Assembly: GCA_947623455.1 (NCBI GenBank)
Contig: OX392527.1
Coordinates: 45,366,401 to 45,430,400 of the forward strand
Direction of reading: 5' to 3'
Source: Mimachlamys varia
Taxonomy: Eukaryota > Mollusca > Bivalvia > Pectinida > Pectinidae
Length of the DNA stretch: 64,000 nt
Shown here in pieces: positions 12,101 through 25,989 of the stretch (position 1 is its first letter; every line of letters starts with the position of its first letter). The position numbers were made by a program, and so were the translations under genes. The notes below the pieces were generated by a model. That model saw only the letters and a program-made list of their open reading frames with translations. It was not told the DNA's origin and searched no databases.

Positions 12101-15100
12101 GAAAATATCAGTCTAGTAAAAATGAAATAAACTTCTAACTCAGATTATATTTTCTTGTTTTGTTTTGAGAAACTTAACTACCTTCTTACGGGTTAAATTG
12201 ATGCAAATATCATTTAAATTGAAACATTCGCCCAGTGCGTATTCCGTTAGAAGGTTTATTGACAGAAAGAATTATCACTAATCCTAATTTGATGTCGTTC
12301 AGCTGACAATGCTGTTCTTAATCCGGTCCTGTGAGATAAGCTAATGAAACAGTATTAGCAGATGGATAGGTGACCATGTTAAATAGACGCCGGTAAAGCA
12401 AGTACCACACCTGGCTTTGATCAGTGTTCCAACCCTGAAACGGCACTGCCCCCTACGGACTGTGAACAGGGCACCCCATTGAAAAGACGACACCGAAACG
12501 ACTTTGGTTCCTTACAGCAAACCTTTGAACCGATGTTTTATTATAGCAAAGCACGACCTTTAAGAGACTAAACTAAGTGCATGTTGATAGAAAACATTGC
12601 CAAATTGTTCAATGCGCGCTTCCCTGTCTTATAATTAGCAAGACTCTCTCAGAAAGGTTACACAGCAAAAGATTAAGCGACTCTGGTGCAAGAGGTTCTG
12701 CGCTTCTAGGTGCTATATTCCAATCAAAGGTTAAGCAAAAGAAAAAATCCATTTGGATCAGAAAGCAATTTCGCTGTTAAGGCCTGCATCGTATATACTT
12801 TAATTACACAGTATGGCTAAACTAAGGTAGACGGATGACCTGTGACGGTTATACGAGGGTATGAAGAAGGTCCACAGCTGGCTATAATTGTCAGGTTGTG
12901 TGCCTCTGTTCGTCCCCTGTTAACCAAGAATAAGTGATATTTGTGTTATCTTATATAACCCTAAGGTGACCACACACGTATATATAAACGACTATTTAAA
13001 TATGTATATATAACAAGACACAAAGTAATCGAGAAAAAAATGGAAAGTACATAAAATTTAACTGGATCGTATACATTTATTATATTTTATTTTTCTTCTT
13101 CATTTCATCGCTGGTCAATAATGCTAATGCAGTGTTGAGATATCAATATTGTATCTTAAGTTTGCAAATTACAAACGGTTCGTAAATTAAGAAAAACCTT
13201 GGAGTTTAAATACTCTCCTTGAAATGTTTTTCATTTCAAATTATTGCAACCAATATGTTTGTTAAAGAAAAACAACAACAAAACAAAAAATAAGTAAAAT
13301 TTCTATTTTGTGGAAAGTATTCGTCCATCGCTTAGAACATTTCTGAACATGACAATGATTCCTTGTATATCAACACAGTCGTGCACGTGTAAATAGTAAA
13401 GCTGTTCGCTCCGACAAAACAAATATATGGAGATAGGAACCTTTATTAAATGAAGTATTTAATGATTCAAATGTCTTTAAAATGAAACCAATAATTATGT
13501 ATTTGTCTATAAACAGTCTAAAAGGTTAATGAAACATTTATAAAGGTATATAATAGACGCAAAAGTGAATACTGTATAGAAATGTGATTAGAGAAAATGG
13601 AGAACATGGTTGCAAAAATCGTTAGATCGGAAGTGCTAAATGGTCCCTATAGCTTGTTCGTAATTCCTATAAATATTTACATCATTATGATGAGGTTGCT
13701 AGTCCATTAAGGGTGAAAGGCAGCGGATCCAAATGACATCCATTACACCACACATTAGCTGTGAAAATAGTGATGGGCCCAATTGTTTTTCACGTATCTC
13801 AATATGTACATATTTACTTTTCTAAACGATCACTTACACCCTTGTTAAAGACAAAAAGATGTGTAACTAACCGAGATGTACTCAATGAACAAATAATGAT
13901 CAGCAAATTCCTGTTATTAAGGTGCGAGAACTGTATCAACAGAGCCACGCTTCCTGGGCACAGCTTCATCAATGAAGAGAGAGGTTCCTATTGGCTCACG
14001 TTACGTGCACGTGTGAGCTTTGTGTAAGTATGAAAGCTTGACAACGGGTTGAAGAGTTTCGTAGTACATAGATACCTCGAGAACTTCCTCAATTGGTCCA
14101 ATGGTAAACATGCACTACTGTTCACTATTAAACTATTTTGAGCATAATGCAAAATTGTTTAATTCAAATCTAGTTTGTTTATTTATCAGAGTTAACCATT
14201 TCCATGGTTATTGTATTTACATTGATCAAATAAAGTAAATCTTTATTTTATCAAAGTAAAACAAATTTTTTTTTTTCATGTAATAAAACATTAATGTTTT
14301 TCAAATAATGCTACATGTCAATGTTTTTAAATCATCTGCATAAGATTGCTTTCGCATGAAAAATACAATATAAATATCATTAAACAAGATATTGTTTCTT
14401 TTTATATCAAATTTTAGCATAAAAGACATATTAATCTTGAAAATTGATGAAAGTTACTGATCGATATATTGAATGTAATAATTCTGTTGGAAATTGGATT
14501 GTCACTGGCAAATATTTCATAAGACTATCTAATAAGATCAGCCAAATATGAATAGAGCATTTGCTTGTAATTGAACGAGAAGGTGACGAGGAGGTTAAAA
14601 TCTGCCACCCAAAGTGTCACCAAAAATATTCACGTTAAAATGCAAACGACGTGATGGCAGAGGTTTAATAAAGTCGCGTGTTTCAGATCATTACAAACAG
14701 ATCGGAGACTTTCTAATTAGGGTATTTACTTGCCAAAGTCTGATTAGATCACGTGCGCGTAAAATTGTTACAAATGAACAGACATCTCCATTATCTCAGA
14801 TTTTACAGGTATTTTACAGGATTTCACAGGGGTTACATGCCCGTGGATATTAGCCTTAAAGCTCATCCCATCTAATGGATGTGGGGTATCAGCTACACTG
14901 GAGGTTTGCCATCAATCAAATTAGTATGGATATTCAATTTCTTTTGTTCGTGGTTTCAAAATATGATATCTTAGTGATATAATTTAAAGGTGTATTGTTA
15001 GTTTTTTCTCTATCTAGATTTCTATAGAATCAAGCTGATGATGCTTTAGACAGCCAGAGTCTTATCTCAGATTTTCCATTGCTACTTTGGTAATTCATGC

Positions 15101-16239
15101 TAATTTCAATGACTTGCCATTTATTTTGTGTCACACATTATGTGGAGTCCATTATACCAATGATGCTTAATCGTAAGTGTTTCAACAATATTCATATTTT
15201 AGCATAGCATAACAAAAGTATCTCTGTATCTACTTAGGCTGGAGATGGCATATCTTCATCCCAAAACGTAACAATTCTCAGTGTGTTAACTTTCTCCCTT
15301 GAGAACAATAGTTTCTAAAATAATCAGAAACTTGTTTTAGCAAAATGTACAAAAAAAAAAAAAAAAATCTTGTAAAGTTAGTGATTGGTCAAAAATGACA
15401 TTTCTATTATGATGTGTCAACATACACATGAATCGTTTGATCTGACATGCTACCCATTAGTTCATGATACATTACTTTAAAAGAAGTAACGTTTTCTGTT
15501 ATGAGTTTCGGTTCACATGACTGTGACATTTAAAATTAAATTGTGGCAGGAATCATTTCAATTAAATGTCATTAAAAAGTACTACCAAACGTTTTCACTT
15601 CTATAATCTTTAATGCTCTCCATCTCGCGTAATGTGAAGAAATTATTTCTTTAAAAATGTATAATATCGCATTATCCGTAACACCCATTCACCCCCGAGG
15701 GTACTGACATCTGATCAGGGATTTCCACTTAGTACGAACTCCATGCTATAATTTTTTTCATACATCAAACCGTTTTATTAAAATTGTTTCACATAACAAG
15801 AAGCGGTTCATTGAGTATGAACGACCAATCAGGTCTGTGACCCGCATATTTCTATTGTTACCTTTTTATTTGACCACTCAATATTTCATTTAAAGTACAC
15901 AAACTTTCATTGATAGGATCGCCATTTGTTTCTCTTTTTCTCTTGCTATCGTTTCATCATTCTGTTAAAAAGAAGAAATTGGTTTTCTACAGTGTAATCA
16001 GATTATTTGAAGTCGGTGTAGCTTCATATTCATTGATTTAATTCGCTATTAATACAAAACATAATTGATAATAACAATTAAGGTAACGAACAATGTGTTT
16101 TACACTAGAATAATGTTTCCTTTAACTAAAGTGCATCAAACGTCAATAAAGGTCAGCAAGCATGCGTGGTGAAGGGACCCACTCATTTTAAACTGGATTT
16201 GGTTTTTATTTGAATACACCATTTCTTATCAGTCATTTT
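9191..16239. other. Intergenic DNA upstream of unc-4, no gene recognised
   Basis: The stretch is mostly unique-looking AT-rich sequence with short open frames that resemble no family I know. Less AT-rich islands occur at about 12300-12560, 12780-12920 and 13700-14110, the last with GCACGTGTGAGC near 14010. TGACCACTC occurs near 15871. An A-tract of 17 or more lies at about 15351. I see no tandem array or transposon end. Islands this close to a developmental gene are plausible enhancers, unproven. Confidence 0.45.
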
Positions 16240-16785
16240 TTAAGAAATGTGTTCAAATTTGCTCATTGATGTGCTTATTGTTGTGATTGATTATGATGAC
16301 TCGGTTCTCATTTTGAGGATTGATGCTAACTCTGATGTGACCAAGATTTACATGGCGGGTGTCGTCGATGAAGCAGAAGAGGCTTACTCTTCCGAAATAC
16401 CTGGGTCCGTATTCATGAAACGATTCTCATGCTCAAGCATGGATTCTGTGCTCCAGCCTTATTTCTTGCTATACATTATTCAAACAATCTAATTTTGTCA
16501 AAGTTTTGGTAAAAAGTTGAAGAGGCACGAAGTCGAAAGCTGTTTTCAACATTTGTAATGACTTTTTGACTCTTCGACATGATTCAGGTGAGTTTCAGGA
16601 AAGCTGGCTTGAGCACAGAATCCATGCTTGAGCATGAGAACAGTTTCATGAATACGGGCCCTGGTCTTATTCTCTTGTACTTTTACGGGGGTCTCCATGT
16701 AAAATTTTCCTTTGTTTCTATTTTGCCTCTAGTTTAATCGATTTTGATTTCGGATTATGGTTTTGTTGACGCTTTGGTATTCTTT
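16240..16785 (+). mobile_element. Retroelement 3'-end copy A, interrupted by a MITE
   Basis: This is one of nine copies in the window of the same 3' region. The shared landmarks are an opening with ATGATGACTCGGTTCTCA, then GGGTGTCGTCGATGAAGCAG, CACCTGGTCTTATTCTC, GAGTCTCCATGTAAATC, TTTAATCGATTTTGA, and the 3' end GCTTYGGTATTCT. The copy starts just after the point where the reverse-transcriptase frame ends in the copy at 57 kb. A 255-bp inverted-repeat element splits it at 16405-16659. Confidence 0.65.
16405..16659. mobile_element. MITE nested in retroelement copy A
   Basis: The ends GTCCGTATTCATGAAAC and GTTTCATGAATACGGGC are inverted repeats that continue for about 54 bp, imperfectly (TTCTCATGCTCAAGCATGG is shared by both arms). 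CCTGG flanks it on both sides (16400-16404 and 16660-16664); removing the element and one CCTGG restores the CACCTGGTC of the other retroelement copies. The GGG(C/T)CCGTATTC end resembles Harbinger-like MITEs, but the superfamily is not certain. Confidence 0.7.
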
Positions 16786-16789
16786 GATT

Positions 16790-19700
16790 TTTGTTCTACA
16801 ATGAGTAAATTTTAACCTTGTCTGATGATTCCCAGAGCTATAAAGGTGGTTGTTTCGCCCCCTAGCAGGTTCAACAAAGCTCAAAAGGTATACAGGATAG
16901 GAGTCATATTAACGATGCCTTCTTGTCATCCAGGTTGGAGGTTGTGCAATGGACTAACAATCCAGTCACTCAAAAAGGTGCCTGTTAAGGAAACTGCAAT
17001 ACTATCACCTCCTTTTGCTAAAGCCCTTTGTTTCTCCAAAGGAATCAAGAGGCAAAAGTGAACTGCACCAGAACTGTTTGTTAGGAACAGTATGATACAT
17101 ATTATGAATAAAATGAAATCCAAATCTCCCGGAAATGAATACGACAATCAATACCTTGTGATATATTGTCAGGCGTGGCAGGATGGTATCAAATCAAGAG
17201 AGGACTAAAGATTAGCATAGCGTTAGTTAAGCTGGATAGTTTAACAAAGGCTATAAAGTAATATAATTTGATAATGTGTAAATTCTTTTCTGAAGCACCC
17301 TAAATTTGACACTCTTATCTTGTGAAAGAGTATATTATAATGTTTTCCCCTTTAAAATAACCTGTATGTATGATTTTTTTATGAATAAATATGTGTTGAA
17401 ATTAAAACAATGGTCAAGAAATCATAGTGCTATACTTGAGCAAGTCTTTGCATAATCGGACTTTGGATAATTCAGATTTACAATGAGGAATATTATACAT
17501 TTGCACACCTCTGGAAACGATGCATATATTTGGATAAATATGAATACATATATCAAAACTGTCACTACCTTTGTTGTGGCGGTGTGGGTATAATCTACCC
17601 AAGGCTTATTTGACGCACTGGTACAGGAAACGTGACATATGAAAGGTGTGCAGGCCTTAGGCATATATCTACATACATATACGTGTGAATACATCAATAG
17701 CTCTGTCAAAGTAAACATGCTCGCTCAACATATTTCTATTACATACGGATTGTTTTCGAAACCTGAACGTGTGCGTTTTCTATTTCTTTCTGTTTGTAAA
17801 ATAATATATAATTGTCACTTTCTCTATGAAATTTCTTGGAAATCGGTATTTGTCATTTTGATTTGATATTTACTTTCGTCATCAGTATACCTATATACCT
17901 TGTGTACTTATGTCGCGAATGACTTAACTGACAACAGTTAATCTGTTTTTACATCTTCCGAAACAAATTAACAAGGTTCTAAAAATGGCACTTAAGATGT
18001 ACATTTGCGTCTTGATATTTAACGTTTGAATAGAAAATCATAAACGACATGTATAGATCAAAACGAATTAAATCGAAAATGCCTTTGGTTTTACAAAAAA
18101 GAAGAGAAGTAACAAGAAGTATAATGTTATAGTATTAATTAAAATTAAGAAACGAATACCTTGGAGTGAATTTTCCTTTAAGAGAAATCGCCCGGAACAC
18201 CTGGTCGTTTTGTCTTGTACTTTTACAAGAGTCTCCATGTAAATCTTTCCTTTGTTCATATTTGGCATTGGTTTATTCGATTTTGAGTTCTGATTATGAT
18301 TTTGTTAACGCTTCGGTATTTATTTTCAGTCGACTATATTTGCGGATGACTCTGCACGAAACGACTTGCCTTTACATTAGTGAAATATATTTGAATTATA
18401 ATTTATATCCAATCAAAGAGAACAACGTGCGTCGTAAATTCCCTATTGACATTCCAACTTTAATAATGAAACAGTAAGAAAGTTTTATATTTCATGATTT
18501 AATGGGTATCCCTATTTTAATTTTACATTGATTATTTAAATTTCGATAAAATATTATTGATAATAGACGGATCAATTGAAATCGAAATCGTAACTGTCAC
18601 CGTTAAACTTAATATGTTTACCGACCAAAACTTTGAGGTTTTCACGTAAAAAACAAAAGAAGGAAGTAAGAGAAAATTACTTTGAATACATTTTATCAGG
18701 TCAAATTATCCATTGCACTTTTCAATTGTCGTAAATTAAACTTAAAATATTGCATTGTCTAAACTTTTAATCAAGATCTTTGGTTTAAATTTATTATTAA
18801 TACAGACCACAACTTCGTCTTCAGAAATACAAAATGAAACAATTGAAATATGAATATTCAATAAAGATTAATAATCAATACGTGAGAAATGTATGTTAAA
18901 TGATTAAGGCTGACGAAAACTTTCATTGATTAAATTGTAATAGTTTGTCTAATTGTTAAATACGATTTACCTGTTATCCTCATTAATGCTTTGTGTGGTT
19001 TTGTTATAGTATACATGTTTGTTAAATTAGTAATAACACAAATGTGTCACTTGTTTATAGTTGTTTTTATTCTAACGTTATGAAATAATGTTTAAATATG
19101 CATAACATGTATCAAAATATTCTTCATGTGCTTTCAAATCATAACTAATGGTTTATATATAATTACCTACTTCGTATTAATTCAGCAATTTATGCATCGT
19201 CAAATGAATTGGACGGCATGCTTAGTCTGCCTTAGTAAGTAAATTCTTCCTGAACTTATGACTACATATAAACATATCACCTTGTATAATGATATGATAA
19301 ATTGATATGATAGACTAAAAAAAAGATCTCACATCGCTTCTAGTTCAAACAACACCAAAGATGCAATAAAACCATATCTTTATCATCTATTATATTACCA
19401 AGTATGTGTTTTATCATTCTTTTTCCCCTACAGGAGATGATTGACCCATTACTCATCCGATCCTTTTAACAGAGAGCAAGCGGCGAGCCTGTAAAGGAAG
19501 GGAAGGATACATAAATTAGTAATACGCCACAAGTAAAAAGAGCAAATAATCCGAGTAATTAGTACTCACAGATTTATTACAGCCAGTGAAAGAGATATCA
19601 CGGCTCCATGACGTAGTATTAATTTTAGTACTGCTAGACAATGGGATGACCTGTCCCCTGGTCTTTGAAGGTCAGAGCCGACTGGTCAGTCTATTGTCCG

Positions 19701-20007
19701 CGCGGCACCGTCGGTGTGTAGGTGGAATGCTCAGTGATACGCTCAGGTGTAAATATGTCACCTTAGGTATCGGGACACGCATAAATAATGACCATCATTA
19801 CATCAGAATAATGTTTTTTATCTTTCTTTTTATATTTTTACTACTAGTCATTAAGTGTTATATATATATTATAATAGGTATATTGATGGAAGGATTAGAT
19901 AATATTTACAAACAACCTGTGAAGTCATTGTCCACTTAACAGCTCGATTTGATTCAATTCTTTTATCACATTTAGCCCCAAAGCCTGTCGATATATACAA
20001 GTGCGGT
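16790..20007. other. Intergenic AT-rich stretch with a GC-richer island at 19430-19790
   Basis: Apart from retroelement copy B, I see no gene. The island at 19430-19790 is unusual in base composition. It contains CTGGTCTTTGAAGGTCAGAGC and a TGGTCA site near 19683. Its function is unknown. Confidence 0.4.
18188..18322 (+). mobile_element. Retroelement 3'-end copy B (short)
   Basis: Only the last ~135 bp of the family are present, from CCCGGAACACCTGGTC to GCTTCGGTATT. It ends at the same 3' position as the other copies but begins later, as expected of a 5' truncation. Confidence 0.6.
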
Positions 20008-20490
20008 AAACAGACGATATACGTTTTTATTGTGCCAACACTATGTTACATCAATGTTTACAGACAATATACGTTTTTATTGTGCCAACACTATGTTACA
20101 TCAATGTTTACAGACAATATACGTTTTTATAGTACCAACAAGACTTAACAGAGTTAACAGACGATATACCTTTTTATAGTACCAACACTACCTTTTTTAA
20201 AGTTTACGGACGATATACGTTTTTATTGTACCAACACTACCGTACATAAATGTTTTATAGACGATATACCTTTTTATTGTACCAACACTATCTCACACAA
20301 ATGTTTACAGACGATATACCTTTTTATTGTACCAACACTACCTTTTTAAAAGTTTACAGACGATATACGTTTTTATAGTACCAACAGTACCTTACATCAA
20401 TGTTTACATACGATATACGTTTTTATAGTACCAACAGTACCTTATATAAGTGTTTACAGACGATATACGTTTTATTGTACCAACATTGTA
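20008..20490. repeat. Tandem array, about 50-bp unit, ~10 copies
   Basis: The core is CAGACGATATACGTTTTTAT followed by a WGTACCAACACTACC-like segment and TTACATMAATGTTTA. Unit starts fall at about 20011, 20061, 20111, 20158, 20207, 20258, 20308, 20357, 20407 and 20457. The first two repeats are almost identical; the others have several substitutions. I found no promoter or coding frame for it. Confidence 0.9.
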
Positions 20491-21111
20491 TCATTGTGTA
20501 TTGACAGTATACATTTTCTTTTACATTAATGGGAAATATTACCGAACGAATTATAAAAACTATCATACTTGCGCGAACTTTTGCGGGAAGAACATATTCG
20601 GGCTATTAATTTCAGTAATTTGTTACATAACGTTTATTATTGCTTGCCTGCTGTCTTATCCATGTATTGATACTGATGTTTACTCATTCTTTGTATTTCT
20701 CTCTATTTCTTGTTATTTTTTTATTCTATCAACCATAAAAAAAAAAAATTATTGATAATTACTTGCTTGATTTCCCAAAAACAATTGCAGTTTTGTGGCG
20801 TTTCAAAAAAAAATGTTCATTTTGCAAATGAAACAATATCAATATTCTTATTCTATGATAAAAGTGTACCCTAGCATTATATACAGAAAACAAAATTTAA
20901 ACAATTATTTGAACAATAATGGTTGGTTGCCAAAGAAGAAGGCAAAAAACAAGCTATTTGACAAATGAGCTCTAAATTGTTTATGTCTGCTATAAAGAAG
21001 TAGAGAAAGAACATTAACAAAATGTAATAAGTGTATTGTATTATCTTTCCAAACAATTTGCATTCAACAACAATATATATTATATCACATATGCAATCAT
21101 TGGAATGCAGT

Positions 21112-21302
21112 TTGTTTACTTGTCTGTGACAAAGATATACAATGCGGATGTCTTGATGAAGCAGATGACGCATACTCTTCCGGAACACCTGGTCTTGTTA
21201 TCTCCATGTCTCCATGTAAATCTTTCCTTTGCTCATATTTTGTCTCTAGTTGAATCGATTTTGAGTTCGGATTATGCTTTTGTTAACGCCTCGGTACTCT
21301 CT
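21112..21302 (+). mobile_element. Retroelement 3'-end copy C
   Basis: It begins near CTTGTCTGTGACAAAGATATAC, runs through GATGAAGCAGATGACGC and CACCTGGTCTTG, and ends GCCTCGGTACTCTCT. A short deletion removes part of the TCTTGTACTTTTACGAGAG segment. Its 5' end is truncated. Confidence 0.6.
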
Positions 21303-21727
21303 AATTTATTATTACCACATAAAAGTAAATAAGATTAGTTTGTATTCCTTTTCTTTCTTTATAACGGAATTATCGTTTTATTTTATTTTTGTTCAAAAAA
21401 CACTGCATCACTAAACGGGATCATATTATTATTTTTTCGGGAATGTATTCCTACAATTCAAAATCATGCTAGGTCCGTTGAATACGTAAATAGTATCTTG
21501 AATGACGATTATTGGGGTTTTTTTCTTCTTTTTCGGATATTAAATTTTTCCGGGTTTTTCCATATTGTCGAGAAATGCAGTTTAATCAAGACTATGGTCA
21601 TATCTTATGATTGCATTCTTGATCTCTTTGAAAAATATTTTATACCCTTGTATGAATTGAAGGTCTAAGTTATGGAAAGTATACTTACATTCAAATGTAA
21701 GTATGTCATGTTATTATGTTTTAAATA

Positions 21728-21956
21728 CATCAGTTCTCACTTTGAGGATGTGCCATTAATTTGGATTTGACATAGGTTTTTATGTTGGATATATTCAATG
21801 AAGCAACAGACACCTACCCTTCCGAAACACCTGGTCTTATTCTCTGGTACTTTTTCAAGGAACCCTCGTATTAATTTTTCTTTTGTTTATACTTTGTCCC
21901 ATGCTTTAGCGGTTTTAAGTTAAAATAATTGATTTGTTGACACTTACGTATATTCT
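21728..21956 (+). mobile_element. Retroelement 3'-end copy D (old, diverged)
   Basis: The order of landmarks is kept (CAGTTCTCACTTTGAGGAT, CCTTCCGAAACACCTGGTC, TTTTCAAGGAACCC, TTGTTGACACTTACG), but with many substitutions. This suggests an older insertion than copies A, F and I. Confidence 0.5.
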
Positions 21957-24607
21957 GCTTTGTTTAAGCCTGTTTCATTCTACCCGATACATCCCCACGT
22001 TAATACCTGTAACATTTGACAGACGGAAATGTATCCTTGACGTTACTAAAACAGTATACTGTATCTATTACTGTGTTACGTCATCTTTGATATTACAGTA
22101 TTTGTTGTGTTTTCATTAATGTAATTTTCCAGTATTGAGACATTCTATTTGTCTCGATGACACGAGGAGAATTCTGTTATAACATATTGGACATAGGTAA
22201 ATGATGACCATGGGCGACAAATCATATAAGTTAATTCAGTATGACTTAACATGTATATGGTATAACTAAACATGTATATGGATTTTCGACCTCCCAACCA
22301 CTGTTTGAAACTGTTAATTGTAGCATCGGTTTTATTATCTAATGTTGTAATGTAGTTATGTCATCATGACTGAAATTCATAGTGTCTGTACTGTACCGCA
22401 TTTTGTATAACAAATCTTATAATTGAACTGTGTACGAGAAAGTCCTCTTAATCTTCCGTTTTGGTTTTTATTTAACCTGGAAAGTATTGTAACAATTTCC
22501 GGCTTATTCTCCCCTTTGTTATGTTTTGGTTTTCGAGGTGGATCAGGAAGGAGCTATCCAGTCTTATGTTATATATACTTTTTTACACTAAAAAGTCAAA
22601 AACAATACTGTCTTTGTGTAAAAACGCTATTTATCACATTCTTTGCAGGTTTTCTTTCATTTCATCATAATTAAGGGATGAGGGATTTTTTTGGATAGTG
22701 TAATTACCTACCGTTTGATCGATCACTTGGCGCAATAAAACCCCTCTTTTTCTCAATACAATATTATATTGACATCATAAAACAAAATATTCTTCAATAT
22801 CATACTTTTTTGCACATTCCATCATAACGGAATCCGCCTTTATTCAATCTTTCATTCTTACATAAAGAGCTATTATCCTGACAGGCCATGTGTTAATAAT
22901 ACAATAAAGACGGCATCAATGAAAAATTAGCCGTACAGTCATTTCTCGTATTAACCGTCTTAGCTTATGGCGAATCACCTTTACTTGTGCAATCTTACCT
23001 GGCCTAATTATGCATACGTCTTAGTCGAATGCCCCAAGGGCTAAGGACAGTTATAATCACGTGTAACTGACCGATTAGGGACTAATTGACCACTCAGTGG
23101 AACCGATGACCACGGGGCATCGCCATACAAACTGTAAACACGATTGAACGCACTATAATACAGAGGTCACCTAATACGTGATATATGCGACTATTTGAAA
23201 ACAATTTGTTACTGAGAGTAATCAGATTGTTCAAATATTTATAAGGAACATTAAACTAAGATTGTAGAAAAAGAGAAAAAATATCAATAAGCATATAAAA
23301 AGAAAGGAAAAACAATACATGGTTCAGCAGACTTGTCACCTTAAATATCAAGTGAGGTTCATGTATCTTCCGCTTTTTGCTTGTTTGCTGGTTGGTTGTT
23401 TTAAAGCTGAAAAATGTACATATTTATTGTCATCGTGAACTGCGTCTTTCCAAAAGAGTCTCACTTAAAAGTAAACACATCGGGTTAATTGAAAACATGC
23501 AAACGTACTTGGGAAAATGTGAAACACCAAAGTCAATCTGTTTTTGATAAATTAGCTGTTTTTAATAAATGCTAATGTAAAGTATTGGAGGGAAAACAAT
23601 ATTTTTACTTAAATCAAAGTATGAGATATCGTATACATCCTTCACTTACAATTTTAATATCTCTTCTGAGAATTTTGCTAGAGATATTTCCGGATAGTCG
23701 TGCTCGTAACGGTTTCTTTTTTCTATATTTTAGTTTGTCCTTGTACTATTTTTAGCAGCATTTAACTCGGAGAGATAAAATCTTACTAATCAATGACAGT
23801 GACAGTTTATAAATTTTAATTTCTGAATTAACGCTTTTTTGTCGTTATCAAATTCGCTTTTCACTTTTGATCTTGTTTCTACGTGTGAGGGTTGTATATT
23901 GGTCATCGTTATCTCGGTATTTTTATAGACTGTAATCAAATTCAATCTGTTTTAATCACATTTTGACAAGGAAACTAATCAAATAATCACTTCTATTCAA
24001 TTTCTGTTTTTTATTTTTTTTTAATAATGACTAACCAATCTTGAATACTTTGAGTTACTGAATTGAGAATCTAATTTTTAATGTTTAATATTATGAAAGC
24101 TAATTAGGATTGAAGTTTTAAGATGTTTTAATTAATCAATCAATCGTTTCGTCGGGTTATTTCAAGTATTTGTTTTTTGTCATACAAACTGGTGCCTGCT
24201 TTGACAGGAAGGAAACAAAGAAATCACAGAGTTATCGTTCTTGAAAATGTTGGTGAGATGATGTGTAATGCCGGGATAAAAAATGGTTAATAAACAAACA
24301 CACAAAAAAACAAAAGAAGTACAATGTAAAATACCTTACGTAAACAAAAGAGAGTTTGGTTTCGATTGATTTGATACATGTCATTAGTTGATAGTAAAGC
24401 CATATAACAAGAGATACATGTATATAGAGAACTACCATGTGGAAAATAGCCAGAAATAAACGAATCATACCATAGTAACCGGATCGCCACACAGTAGTGT
24501 AGTCGTATGTCGAGAGAAACAAAAGACGAAGATAGCGACGAAACAGAGAAACAGCACTCAGGGCATACGACAGCAGAGTTTAAGACGGATTCTTTGGGGT
24601 AACAAAT
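21957..24607. other. Intergenic AT-rich DNA; GC-richer island at 22890-23170
   Basis: No gene is recognisable. The island at 22890-23170 has two TGACCA sites (one as TGACCACTC near 23089) and ends near ACGATTGAACGCACT. The surrounding DNA is AT-rich, without clear repeats. Confidence 0.4.
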
Positions 24608-24780
24608 CAGAAAATACGGAAACGTGAGTATTTCGAACTCAAAACCGATTAAACTAGGTATACAGTACGAACAAATGAAAGATTTACACAGAGACTCTTG
24701 AAAAAGTACATGATAATAAGACCATGTGTTCCTGAATAATAAGCATCTGCTGCTTCCTCAACGACAACCATCATATAATG
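24608..24780 (-). mobile_element. Retroelement 3'-end copy E
   Basis: On the minus strand it reads through the GACGATGAAG-like, CATGGTCTTATTATC and GAGTCTCTGTGTAAATC landmarks to a TTTAATCGGTTTTGAGTTCG end. The last ~25 bases are rearranged compared with the family. Confidence 0.5.
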
Positions 24781-24829
24781 CATGTTTTGGGTTCTATCCG
24801 CTGGTCGAGACTTACTAGAGTCTCAAAAA

Positions 24830-24975
24830 GGGTAGTTACTACTCCCTGTTAACGCTCAGCACTATGGGAGTGGAACGACTGGTTAAACCGAGGGGGAGTT
24901 CTGCTGTGGGCCTTCGTCAGTATACTTCAGTGTGATAGCACTTAAAAGTCGGCACTGGTTCTCCACAAATACAAA
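24830..24975 (-). repeat. Interspersed element related to the source of the 28.8-kb minisatellite
   Basis: On the minus strand it contains GAAGTATACTGACGAAGGCC, CACAGCAGAACTCCC and AACCAGTCGTTCCACTCCC. The same landmarks, diverged, occur at 28735-28830 and 31505-31590 on the plus strand. Its type is unknown. Confidence 0.45.
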
Positions 24976-25030
24976 TATACACGCATATATCATACACCGG
25001 GGGCCGGCCTTAAATAACCTTAATTGTTAA

Positions 25031-25080
25031 CAATGAAGGCACGGTGGTCTAATGGTAGAACGCCGGATTATGTGCGCAGA
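25031..25080 (+). repeat. tRNA-like SINE head fragment
   Basis: GGCACGGTGGTCTAATGGTA has a box-A-like sequence and matches the head of the SINE at 33890-34200 (GGCACAGTGGTCTAATGTTA). No box B follows, so the element is truncated. Confidence 0.4.
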
Positions 25081-25989
25081 AGGAGGATACATTTTAGCTG
25101 CAATAAGGAGGTTTTTTAAAATAAAAATTATCCATCTATCCAACGGTACCAGGCGTTTTTTCGTTTCTCAACTAGAAATGTTATTTTTGATGCAAGAAAT
25201 GTGGGTTGGGTCTATTTTTCGACCTCGAAAGCTTTTCACCCTTTTAGCCTTTATGACCATTGAGGGGGCATTGCTATTGAAAATTGATCTACCTCCCCCT
25301 CCCCCCCCCCCTCTCAGTGTAAAATTACTCTAAGCACCCTTGTTTAGGTCCAAAACTAGCTGTAACATCAGATTCCCAGGTCCCTGTGATGGATTACTAT
25401 TATAATACGTCGTTTCCGAGATCTACTTTTTCTCTCCGGATTCGACAAGCTTTTAGATACACAAGTAACCATGTACTTCCGGTATACTGCCAAAGTAACA
25501 GTAGCACAAAACAAAAGGATCATATACAAACAGAGCAACTCCAACTAATTTTGTTTTCATTAACCTCTGTAATTGGATGTAAATAGGTTTGCTAAAGGCA
25601 CGTTTCTTATGACATATTACACTCATACATCACATTAGCATCGATCGGCCATCGTCCGGGGTCAGTTTTGCCCTCTCGTTTGTTTTGGGGTGGCCTGTTT
25701 ACGCCACATATGCTAATTTCACAAACCATTGGCTATTTGAAGAATGTTGAAGACGACGTAAGGGAGATAGCACGCGCATTCTTGGTAACGGAAGATCAGG
25801 ATAAATATGTTTGTGTTTATCAGAAAGTATTATAATTATTATACATACAGTCGAGTCTACACCATTGGAAAGTTTCGAAATGCACCGTGGGAATAAATCT
25901 TTCGGATAAAAATTAGCAAAGTCCATGTTGATCTAGATATTCTATCAAAATAACGATATATTGTGTCTGCGATACAAAAATCAAAAACA

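Noticed and set aside
13990..14020. ACGTGCACGTGTG as a xenobiotic or E-box enhancer
   Set aside because: A single short motif with no supporting context.
18166..18477. 103-codon frame
   Set aside because: Its start is the 3' UTR of a retroelement copy, the same stretch seen untranslated after the stop in the 57-kb copy.
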